Source of the DNA: Methylophilaceae bacterium
GTDB lineage: Bacteria > Pseudomonadota > Gammaproteobacteria > Burkholderiales > Methylophilaceae
Length of the DNA: 46,090 bases
Direction of reading: 5' to 3'
Assembly (NCBI GenBank): GCA_947379975.1
Contig: CANCPF010000016.1
Location: forward strand, 1-46,090
Positions within the stretch are counted from its first letter, which is position 1, and the number at the start of each line of letters is the position of its first letter. This document shows, in pieces, positions 19,255-27,130 of the stretch. The translations under genes were made by a program, and so were the position numbers. The notes under the pieces are model-generated. The model was not told where the DNA came from, ran no database searches, and saw only the letters and a list, made by a program, of their open reading frames with translations.

Positions 19255-20754
19255 ATGACTGAAGCAAAACAAGCGATAGATTGGCATCAACGCGCTAAAA
19301 CGTTAATAATTGATGGTCGCGCATTCATCAACGGTGTGCGTGTTGAAGCGGTCGATCAGCAAACCTTTGAATGTTTTTCACCGATTGATAACCGTAAACT
19401 GGCCGATGTTGTTAGTTGTCAGTCTGCAGATATCGATCTAGCTGTTGCTGCAGGGCGTGCTGCTTTTAACGATAGGCGCTGGGCAGGGCTTTCACCGCGT
19501 GAGCGCAAGCAAACCATGATTCGTTTTGCCGATTTATTATTGGCCAATAAAGAAGAGTTGGCTTTATTAGAAACGCTGGATATGGGTAAACCTATTACGG
19601 CTAGTCTTAATGTAGATGTAAATTCTGCGGCCAATAGTTTGCGTTGGTTTGGCGAGGCGATAGATAAAGTTTATGGTGAAGTTGCGCCTACCGCTGATCA
19701 TACTTTGGCCCTCATTACCCGTGAGCCTATCGGCGTAGTAGCGGCTATAGTGCCGTGGAACTATCCAATATTAATGGCTTGCTGGAAAATTGCACCAGCA
19801 TTGGCTTCAGGCAATAGTGTTGTATTGAAACCTTCAGAAAAATCGCCACTTACTGCTTTGCGTTTAGGCGATTTAGCCATAGAAGCGGGTATTCCTGCGG
19901 GCGTATTAAATATCGTACCTGGCTTTGGCGCGGAAGCTGGCACGCCGCTGGCAATGCATATGGATGTCGATTGCATTGCGTTTACCGGCTCAACCGGCGT
20001 GGGCAAAAAAATACAAATCATGGCCGGACAAAGCAATCTAAAACGTGCTTGGTGTGAACTTGGCGGTAAGTCTGCCAATATTGTATTTGCTGACTGTAAA
20101 GATATGGATAAAGCCGCTGCGGCTTCTGCCGGTGCGATTTTTTATAACCAGGGTGAAAGCTGCAATGCACCTTCACGTTTGTTGGTAGAGCGTTCGATCA
20201 AAGAGCTATTGGTTAAAAAAATACTGGCGTACTTGCCTGAATATCAGCCGGCTGATCCGCTAGATGTGAATACTACGATGGGCGCTATAGTTGATTGTGG
20301 GCAGATGGCGAATGTACTGAAATATATTGTTAGCGGTAAACAGCAAGGCGCAAATTTACGTGCAGGCGGGGAACAGGTAATGCTGGATAGTGGCGGCTTT
20401 TATATCAGCCCGACAGTATTCGATGAAGTGACTAATGACATGACTATTGCTAGCGAGGAGATTTTTGGCCCGGTGCTTTCCATCATCACTTTTGACTCAG
20501 AAGAAGAAGCTGTGCGTATTGCAAACGACAGTGAATATGGTTTGGCAGCAGCCGTATGGACGCAAGATATTAGCCGTGCGCATAAAGTGGCCAAGGCTTT
20601 ACGTGCAGGCACAGTGCATGTGAATAGTTATGACGAAGATGATATTACTGTGCCGTTTGGTGGTTATAAGCAATCGGGTAATGGCCGCGATAAATCGTTG
20701 CATGCTCTGGAAAAATATACTGAATTGAAAACGACTTGGATTAAGTTGGATTAA
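19255..20754 (+). CDS. puuC: Gamma-glutamyl-aminobutyraldehyde/aminobutyraldehyde dehydrogenase (PuuC-like)
   Basis: This 499-residue aldehyde dehydrogenase is PuuC/KauB-like. The catalytic cysteine is at residue 303 in YNQGESCNAPSRLLVE and the general base is in CELGGKSANIVFAD. VPWNYPILMACWKIAPALASGNS and FTGSTGVGKKI line the coenzyme site. It would oxidise the aldehyde formed by the SpuC transaminase (4-aminobutyraldehyde or its gamma-glutamyl form) to GABA or gamma-glutamyl-GABA. It starts 3 bp after gabD, so translation is likely coupled. Substrate assignment rests on sequence group and context. Confidence 0.88.
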   Translation: MTEAKQAIDWHQRAKTLIIDGRAFINGVRVEAVDQQTFECFSPIDNRKLADVVSCQSADIDLAVAAGRAAFNDRRWAGLSPRERKQTMIRFADLLLANKEELALLETLDMGKPITASLNVDVNSAANSLRWFGEAIDKVYGEVAPTADHTLALITREPIGVVAAIVPWNYPILMACWKIAPALASGNSVVLKPSEKSPLTALRLGDLAIEAGIPAGVLNIVPGFGAEAGTPLAMHMDVDCIAFTGSTGVGKKIQIMAGQSNLKRAWCELGGKSANIVFADCKDMDKAAAASAGAIFYNQGESCNAPSRLLVERSIKELLVKKILAYLPEYQPADPLDVNTTMGAIVDCGQMANVLKYIVSGKQQGANLRAGGEQVMLDSGGFYISPTVFDEVTNDMTIASEEIFGPVLSIITFDSEEEAVRIANDSEYGLAAAVWTQDISRAHKVAKALRAGTVHVNSYDEDDITVPFGGYKQSGNGRDKSLHALEKYTELKTTWIKLD

Positions 20755-20834
20755 GCTTAATCTAACTTCAACTAAACCCGAATAAGATTAAATTAACTAG
20801 CTTTAAATCGAATTAAATGAAGGATGTAAGTGAC

Positions 20835-22115
20835 ATGACGACTCAAGCAAGTAACCAAGATTTACATGACAGGCGCTTAGCCGCCACGCCACGTGGCATA
20901 GGGGTAATGGCTAATTTCTTTATAGATCGTGCCCTAAATTCAGAAGTATGGGATGTAGAAGGTAAGCGGTACATAGATTTTGCTGGAGGCATTGCCGTGC
21001 TAAATACTGGGCACAGACACCCTAAGATGATAGAGGCGATTGAGGCTCAACTAAAGCGCTTTACTCATACTTGTTATCAGGTGTTGCCGTATGAAAGTTA
21101 TGTAACCTTAGCTGAGCGTATTAATCAGCTGACTCCTGGCACGCATGTGAAGAAGACCGCGTTTTTTTCTAGTGGTGCAGAGGCTGCAGAAAATGCAGTA
21201 AAAATCACTAGGGCTAGCACTGGTCGCCCGGGCATTATCGCTTTTTCAGGCGCTTTTCATGGTCGCACTATGATGGCTAGCGCCTTGACTGGCAAAGTTG
21301 TGCCATACAAGGTTGGTTTTGGACCGTTCCCATCGGATGTCTACCATATACCGTTTCCAATAGATTTACATGGTGTGACAGTAGAGGATTCAATCAATGC
21401 ACTACACACACTGTTTAAAACGGATATCGATCCCAAGCGCGTTGCCGCTATTATGATAGAGCCCGTGCAAGGTGAGGGTGGCTTTTATGCCGCGCCGCCA
21501 GCGTTAATGACCGCGCTGCGTAAAGAGTGTGATGAGCATGGCATTTTGCTGGTGTTTGATGAAGTGCAGACCGGTTTTGGTCGAACTGGTAAGCTCTTTG
21601 CGGCTGAATATTATGATGTGATTCCTGATGTCATGGTGATGGCAAAAAGCTTGGCGGGTGGCATGACGTTATCAGCCGTTTGTGGTAAAGCTGAGGTGAT
21701 GGACGGTCCAGCCCCTGGTGGTTTAGGCGGTACTTACGCCGGTAATCCTTTAGCTATTGTGGCGGCTCATGCGGTGATAGACATTATTGAAGAAGAACAA
21801 TTAGTGGCACGTGCTAATTATTTGGGAGAAAAGTTAAAAGATCGGCTGATAAACGCACAAGCCAGCATTCCATTCATCAAAGATGTGCGTGGTTTAGGCT
21901 CTATGATCGCTGCCGAGTTTTTTGACCCAGCGACAGATAAGCCTTCTATGGACGCGGTAAAACGTGTGCAACAAGCGGCACTAGCCGAGGGTTTGATTCT
22001 GTTGAGTTGTGGTGTGTATGGCAATGCCATTCGTTTTTTATACCCACTGACTATTCAAGACGAGGTGTTTGATGAAGCCTTGAACATCATAGATCGGGCG
22101 CTGGCTAAAGCCTAA
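20835..22115 (+). CDS. gabT: 4-aminobutyrate aminotransferase
   Basis: This 426-residue PLP enzyme converts GABA plus 2-oxoglutarate to succinate semialdehyde plus glutamate. The length equals that of E. coli GabT. WDVEGKRYIDFAGGIAVLNTGHRHP, SSGAEAAENAVKI and the PLP lysine (residue 271) in MVMAKSLAGGM identify it. An upstream in-frame ATG exists at 20817, but AAGGA (20820-20824) lies inside that extension and 10 bases before the ATG at 20835, so the shorter start is preferred. It is the last enzyme of the putrescine-to-succinate route and regenerates glutamate for the ligase step. Confidence 0.92.
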   Translation: MTTQASNQDLHDRRLAATPRGIGVMANFFIDRALNSEVWDVEGKRYIDFAGGIAVLNTGHRHPKMIEAIEAQLKRFTHTCYQVLPYESYVTLAERINQLTPGTHVKKTAFFSSGAEAAENAVKITRASTGRPGIIAFSGAFHGRTMMASALTGKVVPYKVGFGPFPSDVYHIPFPIDLHGVTVEDSINALHTLFKTDIDPKRVAAIMIEPVQGEGGFYAAPPALMTALRKECDEHGILLVFDEVQTGFGRTGKLFAAEYYDVIPDVMVMAKSLAGGMTLSAVCGKAEVMDGPAPGGLGGTYAGNPLAIVAAHAVIDIIEEEQLVARANYLGEKLKDRLINAQASIPFIKDVRGLGSMIAAEFFDPATDKPSMDAVKRVQQAALAEGLILLSCGVYGNAIRFLYPLTIQDEVFDEALNIIDRALAKA

Positions 22116-22181
22116 ATTCGCATGTTGAATCTTGGGTAAAAGCTAGTGCTTAGCAGGTACTAAAACATCCTTCTTAGTGAG

Positions 22182-22196
22182 TACACCTTAGGTGTA
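22182..22196. promoter_or_regulatory. Perfect 15-bp palindrome upstream of the cupin gene
   Basis: TACACCT-T-AGGTGTA has 7-bp arms around one central base. It lies 67 bases downstream of gabT and 66 bases upstream of the cupin start. It has no T tract, so an operator is more likely than a terminator. An ACTAA (22159-22163) / TTAGT (22174-22178) pair sits beside it. Confidence 0.5.
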
Positions 22197-22262
22197 ATTG
22201 TGGGTTTGAGCTAGTCACGATTTAATAGCACATGATTAACCCAAACCCTAAGGAGTAGTGTC

Positions 22263-22616
22263 ATGAGTACTAAACCGTTTCAATACAAAAAACAGGCAAT
22301 TAAAGATTCTCAACCATCAATGAATGTGCCAGGTGTTCCTGCTTGGCTGGGTGATACCTTCGTTTCTGCAGATAAAGACAAAACCATCTGTGCTGGTTTT
22401 TTTCGCTTAGAAAAAGGCAATGAGTTGGTCTATGACTATGACTACGAAGAAATGAAAATTATTGTAGATGGTACTTTTATTATTTCAGATGAAACTGGTC
22501 AAAAAGTGACTGCCACAGTAGGCGATGTACTTTATTTTCCATCAGGTAGCCGTATTACATTCAATACACCAGATTACGCAGTTGGCTTTTTTTGCGGACA
22601 ACGTGCGCCGCTTTAA
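22263..22616 (+). CDS. Small cupin, EutQ/DUF861-like
   Basis: This 117-residue protein is a single cupin barrel. It resembles the EutQ-like/DUF861 cupins found with amine and ethanolamine catabolism genes. EEMKIIVDGTFIISDETGQ and VGDVLYFPSGSRITF correspond to the two cupin motifs, but the usual metal-binding histidines are largely absent, so binding of an organic ligand or loss of metal catalysis is possible. A good site, AAGGAG, precedes the ATG. It follows gabT but has its own upstream palindrome, so it may form a separate transcript. No specific function is claimed. Confidence 0.75.
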   Translation: MSTKPFQYKKQAIKDSQPSMNVPGVPAWLGDTFVSADKDKTICAGFFRLEKGNELVYDYDYEEMKIIVDGTFIISDETGQKVTATVGDVLYFPSGSRITFNTPDYAVGFFCGQRAPL

Positions 22617-22650
22617 TTAGACTTATCCTTATTGGCTGTCTTAGTTAAAA

Positions 22651-22687
22651 CACCTCTGTAATGCTTCAAAAGAGCATTACAGAGGTG
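22651..22687. terminator. Bidirectional terminator between cupin and GNAT genes
   Basis: Perfect 15-bp arms, CACCTCTGTAATGCT (22651-22665) and AGCATTACAGAGGTG (22673-22687), surround a 7-nt loop between convergent genes. On the minus strand the stem is followed by TTTT, so it suits termination of the GNAT transcript best. The plus-strand tail is only weakly T-rich. Confidence 0.8.
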
Positions 22688-22740
22688 ATTGATTTGGATA
22701 TTTAAAGACTTTTTTGTGCGAAGTGCTTAATTAAGTTAAC

Positions 22741-23196
22741 TTAGAAAAACACCCTACGTGCCTGTAGTTGTGTAGATTCCCAGTTTAAATGCTGGTAATA
22801 ACCTAACGCCTCGGTATTTTCAATATCAACCAAAAGCTGTGCGCGCGTTGCACCTTTGCTTTTAGCCCAATCTAGAGTTTTCTGCAGTAATTGCTTACCA
22901 ATACCACAGCCTCTAAATTCAGCATCAATTACCATGTCTTCTATCCATGCAGATGCCGTGCCTTGTGCGGTGGAAATTACCAATTGGGCGCTAACCATGC
23001 CGACCACTTTTCCCGCAGAATTTCTAGCCACTTGTATTGTGGCTAAAGTATGATTCTTAAGTATTAGTGCAAGTCCATTTTCTTGCCTACTGAAGTCTGG
23101 CTTAAAATCTTTTTCTATACCAAACAGCACTGATAATAAATTGATCAAATCAGGAATGTCAGTTTCAACCGCCTCGCTGTAAGTGACTATTTTCAT
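22741..23196 (-). CDS. GNAT family N-acetyltransferase
   Basis: This 151-residue protein has the GNAT fold. The acetyl-CoA pyrophosphate loop is RGCGIG (residues 95-100), preceded by the strand WIEDMVIDAEF and followed by LLQKTLDWAKSKGATRAQLLVD and the C-terminal YYQHLNWE block. The acceptor is not evident. It lies 24 bp downstream of the XRE-cupin regulator gene on the same strand and is probably co-transcribed with it. In this polyamine context an amine acceptor is possible, but that is a guess. Confidence 0.85.
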   Translation of the reverse strand: MKIVTYSEAVETDIPDLINLLSVLFGIEKDFKPDFSRQENGLALILKNHTLATIQVARNSAGKVVGMVSAQLVISTAQGTASAWIEDMVIDAEFRGCGIGKQLLQKTLDWAKSKGATRAQLLVDIENTEALGYYQHLNWESTQLQARRVFF

Positions 23197-23220
23197 GATA
23201 GTTCCTGTAATTTTATGATG

Positions 23221-23859
23221 CTATTCTTCGAAGTTCTCTTGCCTAGGATCATCGTAATGGATAATGGCTAGAAACTTGATAGGCGTTTTAATCAGCTTTT
23301 CTGGGCGATGAGGTATCTCTCCCTGAAATGTAAGTGAATCACCACTGTTAAGCACAAAAGTTTCTTCACCAACACGATACTCAAGTACACCTTCTAGCAT
23401 GTGCAGAAATTCAGTACCAGGATGCTCGAAGGCGGGGAACTCTTCGCCAGAATCTTCTAGAGTGATTAAAAAAGGTTCAAAAGTTTTATGTGGGCCTTGA
23501 TCATAAGCCAGTAATTGGTATGTGTGACCGACACGTGTACCACGCCTAACGACCTCCATGCCTTCGTCTTTTTTAACTAATTGGGCAGCGCCTCTAGGCA
23601 AATTATAGTTTTGAAATAACTTAGATAAAGTAACGCCCAATGCATTGGCTAGTTGCTCCAGTGTTTCTAGGCTAGTGGCGGCTAAGCTGTTTTCAATTTT
23701 ACTCAACATACCGCGACTAATTCCTGCGCGCTCAGAAACAGCCGCAATCGTCAAGTTATGATCCAGTCGTAATTTTCGAATGGTAGACCCTAAATGCCGT
23801 CCTAGCGCCTTATTTGGCGTTTCTATCTTTACATTTTCAATCTCTTTTTTTAATGCCAT
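23221..23859 (-). CDS. XRE-family regulator with C-terminal cupin (PuuR-like)
   Basis: This 212-residue regulator has a helix-turn-helix (about 20-75, TIAAVSERAGISRGMLSKIENSLA covering the HTH) and a cupin effector domain (about 130-205). The layout is that of PuuR and related repressors of polyamine and amine genes. The frame extends to an ATG at 23865, but AGG lies only 1 base from it and 7 bases from the ATG at 23859, so the latter is chosen. Three TTACAAG-type sites sit in the divergent region in front of it, suggesting autoregulation and control of the fae-like gene. The effector is unknown. Confidence 0.88.
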   Translation of the reverse strand: MALKKEIENVKIETPNKALGRHLGSTIRKLRLDHNLTIAAVSERAGISRGMLSKIENSLAATSLETLEQLANALGVTLSKLFQNYNLPRGAAQLVKKDEGMEVVRRGTRVGHTYQLLAYDQGPHKTFEPFLITLEDSGEEFPAFEHPGTEFLHMLEGVLEYRVGEETFVLNSGDSLTFQGEIPHRPEKLIKTPIKFLAIIHYDDPRQENFEE

Positions 23860-23891
23860 GACCATACCTATAGATGATATTTAAGCGAATA

Positions 23892-23994
23892 TTACAAGAG
23901 AGTTGCTAAAACTTGTAAGAAAATTCATTTTATTAACTAATGTTGCAGCACATGGATGTATTTTGCCATTAATTATCTGAATTTTACAAGTAAA
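23892..23994. promoter_or_regulatory. Three TTACAAG half-sites in the XRE/fae divergent region
   Basis: TTACAAG at 23892-23898 and its reverse complement CTTGTAA at 23912-23918 form a dyad with centres 20 bp apart. A third TTACAAG at 23984-23990 lies inside the dyad TTTAC-AA-GTAAA (23983-23994). The arms ACTTGTAAGAAAATTCA (from 23911) and TGAATTTTACAAGT (to 23991) also match apart from a 3-base gap. Candidate operators of the XRE-cupin protein. Confidence 0.5.
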
Positions 23995-24040
23995 GTTTAA
24001 CTAAAGGAATAATAGTTAATGTAAAATAAAATTTATAATT

Positions 24041-24076
24041 GTTTTTATTTAAGTTGTTTTTATTTAAGTTGTTTTT
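24041..24076. repeat. 15-bp tandem repeat, 2.4 copies
   Basis: GTTTTTATTTAAGTT is repeated exactly at 24041-24055 and 24056-24070, with GTTTTT starting a third copy. It lies 49-84 bp upstream of the fae-like start, where copy-number change could alter promoter spacing. Confidence 0.85.
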
Positions 24077-24124
24077 GAAAAATATAAGCATGAATTACCC
24101 CAACTCAATGATTAGGAGATTATT

Positions 24125-24673
24125 TTGAATGAAAGAATTGTAATGCGTACCGGTGAAGCTTTAGTTGCAGGCGGACCTCCAGGCACAGCCGCTGAACCAG
24201 AAGTGATTATTGGCGAATTAGATGGACCTGTAGGCACTGCAATTGCTACCTTAACTGGTGATCAAGTCGCCGGCCATACACGCGTTTTTGCGTTATTGAA
24301 TACAGATATTCAAGTACGGCCAGTAACTTTGATGGTGAGTAAAGTGACCGTTAAAGACAGTAAATACACCAATATTCTAATGGGTACTGTGCAAGCAGCC
24401 ATTGCTAATGGTGTATTAGATGCAGTGCGAGCCGGTGATATTCCTAAAGAGCGCGCGAATGATTTAGGCATTATTGTTTCGGTTTGGCTTAATCCTATGG
24501 TGAGTAAAGATGATAAGCTAGACCATAAAATATTGTTTGATATTCATCGCAAAGCCACTGCTTTGGCGATTCATAAAGCCATGAACAATAAACCTGATAT
24601 TGATTGGCTACTTGAAAATCAAGACAAGATTACGCATAAGTATTATCAAATGGGCCTAGATGGCAAACTCTAA
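24125..24673 (+). CDS. Formaldehyde-activating enzyme homolog (Fae-like)
   Basis: This 182-residue protein belongs to the Fae family. Fae condenses formaldehyde with tetrahydromethanopterin in the cytosol of methylotrophs. The match includes GEALV at the N-terminus, VIIG, RPVTLMVSKVTVKD (Fae: PNTLMFNKVTIKN) and ERANDLGIIVSVWLNPMV. The Fae segment with the catalytic histidine (AHID before IIG) aligns with AEPEV here, so that histidine appears lost. This points to a Fae2/Fae3-type paralog whose reaction is uncertain. The start is a TTG at 24125, six bases after AGGAG (24114-24118). The first in-frame ATG (24143) is too far from that site. The stop overlaps the stop of the convergent hutG gene. 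Confidence 0.85.
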   Translation: MNERIVMRTGEALVAGGPPGTAAEPEVIIGELDGPVGTAIATLTGDQVAGHTRVFALLNTDIQVRPVTLMVSKVTVKDSKYTNILMGTVQAAIANGVLDAVRAGDIPKERANDLGIIVSVWLNPMVSKDDKLDHKILFDIHRKATALAIHKAMNNKPDIDWLLENQDKITHKYYQMGLDGKL

Positions 24674-25521
24674 TCTTTATTGGCTGTCGTCTTGAAGTTA
24701 TGCGCCCAATCTAAACATGCTAAAAGTAAATCACTGAGTAAAGGTTTAACCGCCTGAGCCAGTGATTCTTGATAAGTGTAGTGCGGACTTTCTTTCATAT
24801 AAATACATTGATTCATCTCCAATTGTAGCGCATGTATATTCAAGGTGGGCACACCATAGTGCCTAGTGATATATCCGCCTTTGAAACGACCATTAAAAAC
24901 ATAGCTATATTTCTGCGCTAAGTATGGATTCTTTTCAATGCCATTTTGGTAATTTTGCATAGTATTTCTTAAGGCAGATTCTAGCGACTCGTCGCATGAT
25001 TGCCTATCGGCAGTCCCAAAATTTAAGTCTGGTAATTTTCCCTCAAAGAATCTTGGTACATGTGATGCAATCGAATGTGCATCCCACAACAAAACGATGC
25101 CATGTATGGCGTGGATGCGTTTCAATTCATACGCTAACTTATTATGATAAGGCCGCCAGTATTGCTCGATTCTAGATTTTATTTCTAATTCATCCGGTTG
25201 CCTGCCTGCCAAATAAACTGGCTGTTTATCAAAGGTATCTATAGGACATAGCCCTGTCACATCCTGTCCTGGATAAAGGCAGGTATCCTCAGTCGATCTG
25301 TTCAAATCAATTACATAGCGCATGTACTCGGCGGATAAAACGGTCGCATCATATTTTTCAGCCATGTCATATAAAAGCGGTAGGTGCCAATCAACATCAG
25401 GCATTTGCAAGGCATCCTGTGTCATATGTGCGCCAATTTCCTTTGGTATGCTGGTGCCGACGTGTGGCATTGATATTAATAGTGGTGAATTCCCACCTTT
25501 AAAATGATAGTGCTTAGACAT
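24670..25521 (-). CDS. hutG: N-formylglutamate amidohydrolase
   Basis: This 283-residue protein is an N-formylglutamate deformylase-type amidohydrolase, which releases glutamate and formate. It shows SMPHVGTSIP near the N-terminus, YVIDLNRS, LLWDAHSIASHVPRFFEGKLPDLNFGT (metal site and family hallmark) and FKGGYITRHYG. The family usually works in histidine degradation, but no other hut gene is nearby. It lies beside a Fae homolog and divergent from the NMG operon, so action on an N-formyl or N-methyl glutamate by-product is plausible. Its last 4 bases overlap the convergent fae-like gene. Confidence 0.85.
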   Translation of the reverse strand: MSKHYHFKGGNSPLLISMPHVGTSIPKEIGAHMTQDALQMPDVDWHLPLLYDMAEKYDATVLSAEYMRYVIDLNRSTEDTCLYPGQDVTGLCPIDTFDKQPVYLAGRQPDELEIKSRIEQYWRPYHNKLAYELKRIHAIHGIVLLWDAHSIASHVPRFFEGKLPDLNFGTADRQSCDESLESALRNTMQNYQNGIEKNPYLAQKYSYVFNGRFKGGYITRHYGVPTLNIHALQLEMNQCIYMKESPHYTYQESLAQAVKPLLSDLLLACLDWAHNFKTTANKD

Positions 25522-25853
25522 ATTAAATAATCATCCGAATTAATTTTAAATCTATAACTCTTAGGTAGTAATACTTAGTTTCCAAAAATGCTAAGTCACT
25601 AATACATAAAATAAAAGCCTATTAACTTTAGCACAAGTTTCATTGCAATTAAAAAAGTTTCATTTAGTCGTTGACAGTCGGTTAACCAATATGGCTAAAT
25701 ACGTTATGAGTTTCATATGGGTTAAAAAAGTTAATTAATTTAACTTATGCAATCCAGCAACATTACAGTTAAACAAATTTTTTAAGCGAATTTAGCGACT
25801 TTCATTTAAAGTTAAATCAGCAAATCAGACATTAGGTTTCATGGAGTTTATAA
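25522..25853. promoter_or_regulatory. Divergent hutG/mgd promoter region with repeated motifs
   Basis: This 332-bp gap drives hutG to the left and the NMG operon to the right. AAGTTTCATT occurs at 25635-25644 and 25655-25664, exactly 20 bp apart, with GAGTTTCATA at 25708-25717. A perfect dyad AAGTTAA-N5-TTAACTT spans 25728-25746, and GGTTAACC lies at 25680-25687. A consensus -35 hexamer TTGACA is at 25671-25676, though no strong -10 follows at standard spacing. The motif density suggests inducible control by substrate. Confidence 0.5.
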
Positions 25854-27095
25854 ATGCCATTAAGACTACTAAAATACGCAATAAAAAAAGAGCATCCAGC
25901 ATCACGCTTTTTTAAATCTCACGACGCACCTAAAAAATCCTATGACGTGGTCATTATTGGTGGTGGCGGACATGGTTTGGCTGCTGCCTATTACCTAGCA
26001 AAAGATCATGGTATTACCAATGTTGCCGTACTAGAAAAAGGTTACATTGGCGGTGGTAACACTGGTCGAAATACTACAATTGTGCGTTCTAACTACTTAA
26101 CCCCAGAAGGTGTTAATTTCTATGATGCCAGCGTTAAAATCTATGAAGGTCTATCTGAAGAGTTAGATCTCAATCTGTTTTACTCCACCCGTGGTCACTT
26201 TACTCTTGCACATACTGAATCAGCCATGCGCACTATGCGTTGGCGTGCAGAGGTTAATAAGCATGTTGGTGTTGAAAGCCGTGTAGTTGGTCCGGACGAA
26301 ATTGCTAAAGCCTGCCCGCAACTTGATTTAAGCTGTAGCGGACAAGCGCCGATTCTAGGCGCCTTGTTCCATGCACCAGGTTCGGTTGCGCGCCATGATG
26401 GTGTAGCTTGGGGTTATGCGCGAGGCGCAGATCGTTTAGGTGCAGAAATTCATCAAAATACTGAAGTGCTATCAATTGATGTTAAAAACGGCAAAGTTTG
26501 CGGCGTTAAAACCAATAAAGGTTATATCGAAACAAAGCAAGTGTTGTGTGCAGTAGCTGGTTTTACACCGCGTATCACTGAAATGGTAGACCTAGAAACG
26601 CCTATTGTTATTCATCCTCTGCAAGCTTGTGTGACCGAGCCTATGAAGCCTTGGTTAGATACGATTTTGGTTTCTGGCAGTCTACATGTTTATGTCAGCC
26701 AGTCTTCACGCGGAGAATTGGTGATGGGTTCTTCTTTAGATCCTTACGAAGTGCATTCTACAAGGTCTACATTAGATTTCGTAGAAGGCCTCACTTCTCA
26801 TATGCTGGATATGTTCCCATTCTTGGCTAATGTCAAAGTAGTGCGGCAGTGGGCTGGTATGGCCGATATGACGCCAGACTTTGCGCCGATTATGGGAAAA
26901 ACCCCAATTGAAGGTTTTTATCTAGATGCTGGCTGGGGTACTTGGGGCTTTAAAGCGACACCCATCAGCGGTAAAACTATGGCGCAAACCATCGCTAATG
27001 ATAGCGCACCAGACTTAATTCACTCATTCCGCCTGTCACGTTTTGAAGATTACGAACTGACTGGGGAAAAAGGCGCTGCGTCAGTGGGCCACTAA
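25854..27095 (+). CDS. mgdA: N-methylglutamate dehydrogenase subunit A (SoxB-like)
   Basis: This 413-residue flavoprotein is related to the beta subunit of heterotetrameric sarcosine oxidase. An N-terminal tail is followed by the FAD-binding GGGGHGLAAAYYLA (about 36-50) and GNTGRNTTIVRSNYLTPEG. His181 in SVARHDGVAWGYARGA aligns with the covalent FMN histidine of sarcosine oxidase (by analogy). The C-terminal GWGTWGFKATPISG is the DAO-fold end. With MgdBCD it oxidises N-methylglutamate to glutamate and a C1 unit. Sarcosine oxidase itself is the alternative, but the gmaS and mgsABC genes downstream make NMG dehydrogenase far more likely. Confidence 0.92.
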   Translation: MPLRLLKYAIKKEHPASRFFKSHDAPKKSYDVVIIGGGGHGLAAAYYLAKDHGITNVAVLEKGYIGGGNTGRNTTIVRSNYLTPEGVNFYDASVKIYEGLSEELDLNLFYSTRGHFTLAHTESAMRTMRWRAEVNKHVGVESRVVGPDEIAKACPQLDLSCSGQAPILGALFHAPGSVARHDGVAWGYARGADRLGAEIHQNTEVLSIDVKNGKVCGVKTNKGYIETKQVLCAVAGFTPRITEMVDLETPIVIHPLQACVTEPMKPWLDTILVSGSLHVYVSQSSRGELVMGSSLDPYEVHSTRSTLDFVEGLTSHMLDMFPFLANVKVVRQWAGMADMTPDFAPIMGKTPIEGFYLDAGWGTWGFKATPISGKTMAQTIANDSAPDLIHSFRLSRFEDYELTGEKGAASVGH

Positions 27096-27130
27096 GGCTG
27101 ACGACCCCTTATTAATTAGAGGAATATGCA

